Virus record (IMG/VR): IMGVR_UViG_3300042863_002243
Span: 62,001 to 126,000 of that record
From: a virus
Length of the DNA: 64,000 bases
Reading direction: 5' to 3' (one strand)
Position 1 is the first letter of the stretch, and each line of letters opens with the position of its first letter. Below, one piece after another: positions 63,232-64,000 of the stretch. Below the pieces are notes generated by a model. That model ran no database searches. It was not told the origin of the DNA and saw only the letters and a program-made list of their open reading frames with translations. Position numbers and translations under genes: made by a program.

Positions 63232-64000
63232 ATGTTAATTAAAGACGGGGATTATTCAGTAATATCTGATAATAAGAATAAAGATAATACACCTGAGACA
63301 GGGAATACAACTAATACAGGGAAACCAGAAGGCGGTGATCCTAATTTTGAAGATACTCCTAAAAAAATGGAAGACATACCTACAGTTGGTAGTGAATCAC
63401 CTGGGGTAAAAACATTTAGGGATTTTGATACAACTGGTTCTTCTACACAAAAAGCAAAAGAGGTAAAAGCAGATAAGCCAAGTAAGATATTTAAAGGAGA
63501 TTTAAAGACACCAAATTGGGCTGATATATCTAATCAGGCTTTAAGTAGATCTAAGCTATCTGACAAAGCTAAAAGACTGGTAAGGGCTTTAAAAACTAGT
63601 GAACCTCTAGTTAATTGGAAAAAAGAATTAAAGAAATTCTTTGATAATACATTCAAATCTAGCGAATGGGTTTTACCTAATAAAAGATTCCTTGCTGGCG
63701 GTGATATGATATACGGTCGTAAAGAAACTGGAGAAGACACTTTAAAAACAATTGTTGCTGCTGTAGATACTTCAGGTTCGATTTCGAAAGAACAGGTTAA
63801 AGCATTTGTTAATGAGATAATGTATCTATGTAAAACATTTGATGCTGACAAGACTATAATTATATACTGTAGTGATGATATTGATAATGTTGATATAGTT
63901 AAAAAAGGGGGTCAGCCAGATCTCACTAAAATAGCTTCTACTGGGGGTAATGATAAAGGATTTATTCCGCCATTCCAATGGGTCGAGAAGAATAAAATAA
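63232..64000 (+). CDS. VWA-domain protein, copy 2, 3' partial
   Basis: The frame is open from the ATG at 63232 to the window end (256 residues visible). A low-complexity acidic and Thr/Gly-rich N-terminus contains V-K-T-F-R-D-F-D-T. A linker like that of copy 1 (LVNWKKELKKFFDNTF; R-F-L-A-G-G-D-M-I-Y-G) comes next, then a VWA core with D-T-S-G-S at 179-183. The end shows G-F-I-P-P-F-Q-W-V-E-K-N, equal to W-P-P-F-K-W-V-E-K-N of copy 1. At the position of the MIDAS Thr (G-G-G-G-T in copy 1), this copy has T-G-G-N. It completes the second MoxR-metallopeptidase-VWA cassette. Confidence 0.75.
   Translation, partial: MLIKDGDYSVISDNKNKDNTPETGNTTNTGKPEGGDPNFEDTPKKMEDIPTVGSESPGVKTFRDFDTTGSSTQKAKEVKADKPSKIFKGDLKTPNWADISNQALSRSKLSDKAKRLVRALKTSEPLVNWKKELKKFFDNTFKSSEWVLPNKRFLAGGDMIYGRKETGEDTLKTIVAAVDTSGSISKEQVKAFVNEIMYLCKTFDADKTIIIYCSDDIDNVDIVKKGGQPDLTKIASTGGNDKGFIPPFQWVEKNKI

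Overview
This window looks like part of a large T4-like myovirus genome (dsDNA, contractile tail), probably infecting a member of the Bacteroidota. The viral assignment rests on a dense, AT-rich, almost gap-free gene set with recognisable T4-type replication and recombination genes: gp32-like SSB, gp61-like primase, UvsY-like mediator, UvsW helicase, both type II topoisomerase subunits (gp39/gp52-like), a gp43-type family B DNA polymerase in two pieces, and a possible gp45-like clamp. It also carries PhoH, NrdA/NrdB and large virion proteins. The host inference rests on a Bacteroidota-type histone H1-like mini-protein, a DUF4494-like protein, SBBP-type beta-propeller repeats, weak Shine-Dalgarno signals with A-rich start regions, and the style of the collagen-like fibre proteins. 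No terminase, portal, capsid or tail sheath gene is present, so this is an internal segment. No tRNA, CRISPR array, IS element or integrase was seen, and no gene-free stretch exceeds about 100 bases.

Layout. 1-2393: 3' part of an SBBP-propeller virion protein. 2402-4916 (minus strand): pterin carbinolamine dehydratase, a 506-aa protein with a capsid-targeting-like N-terminus, and PhoH. 5001-23957: virion module of large baseplate or fibre proteins. 23935-28893: nucleic acid module (RuvC-like resolvase, SSB, primase, UvsY-like, UvsW). 28928-39770: late or accessory module containing a degenerate RNA-ligase/NMNAT-like fusion, a metallopeptidase-VWA-MoxR cassette, many small proteins and a histone H1-like protein. 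39825-47798: N-terminal half of DNA polymerase, dUTPase, NrdB, a very long collagen-like protein, NrdA. 47811-57361: adenylate kinase, glycosyltransferase, DUF192, topoisomerase ATPase subunit, ParB-like protein, UvdE, DnaJ, a membrane protein and an L,D-transpeptidase-like protein. 57411-60757: topoisomerase cleavage subunit, clamp-like protein, C-terminal half of DNA polymerase. 60798-64000: second MoxR-metallopeptidase-VWA cassette, cut by the window end.

The main observation is that about 15 proteins begin with one short motif (roughly M-K-x-I-x-x-F-x-x-F-[ILV]-x-E-[S/Q/G/D]) resembling the T4 capsid-targeting sequence (T4 internal proteins: MKTYQEFIAE), which the prohead protease cuts after [IL]-x-E. 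The tagged set includes both MoxR ATPases, both HExxH metallopeptidase-like proteins, an adenylate kinase, an L,D-transpeptidase-like protein and a ParB-like protein. If the motif works as in T4, this phage packages enzymes, including a duplicated MoxR/metallopeptidase/VWA machine, inside its head for delivery into the host. Many of these genes follow a GGATATATAA-like box that is a candidate late promoter. The DNA polymerase is split in the fingers region, with its halves about 18 kb apart. All functional calls come from reading motifs by eye; no database search was run.
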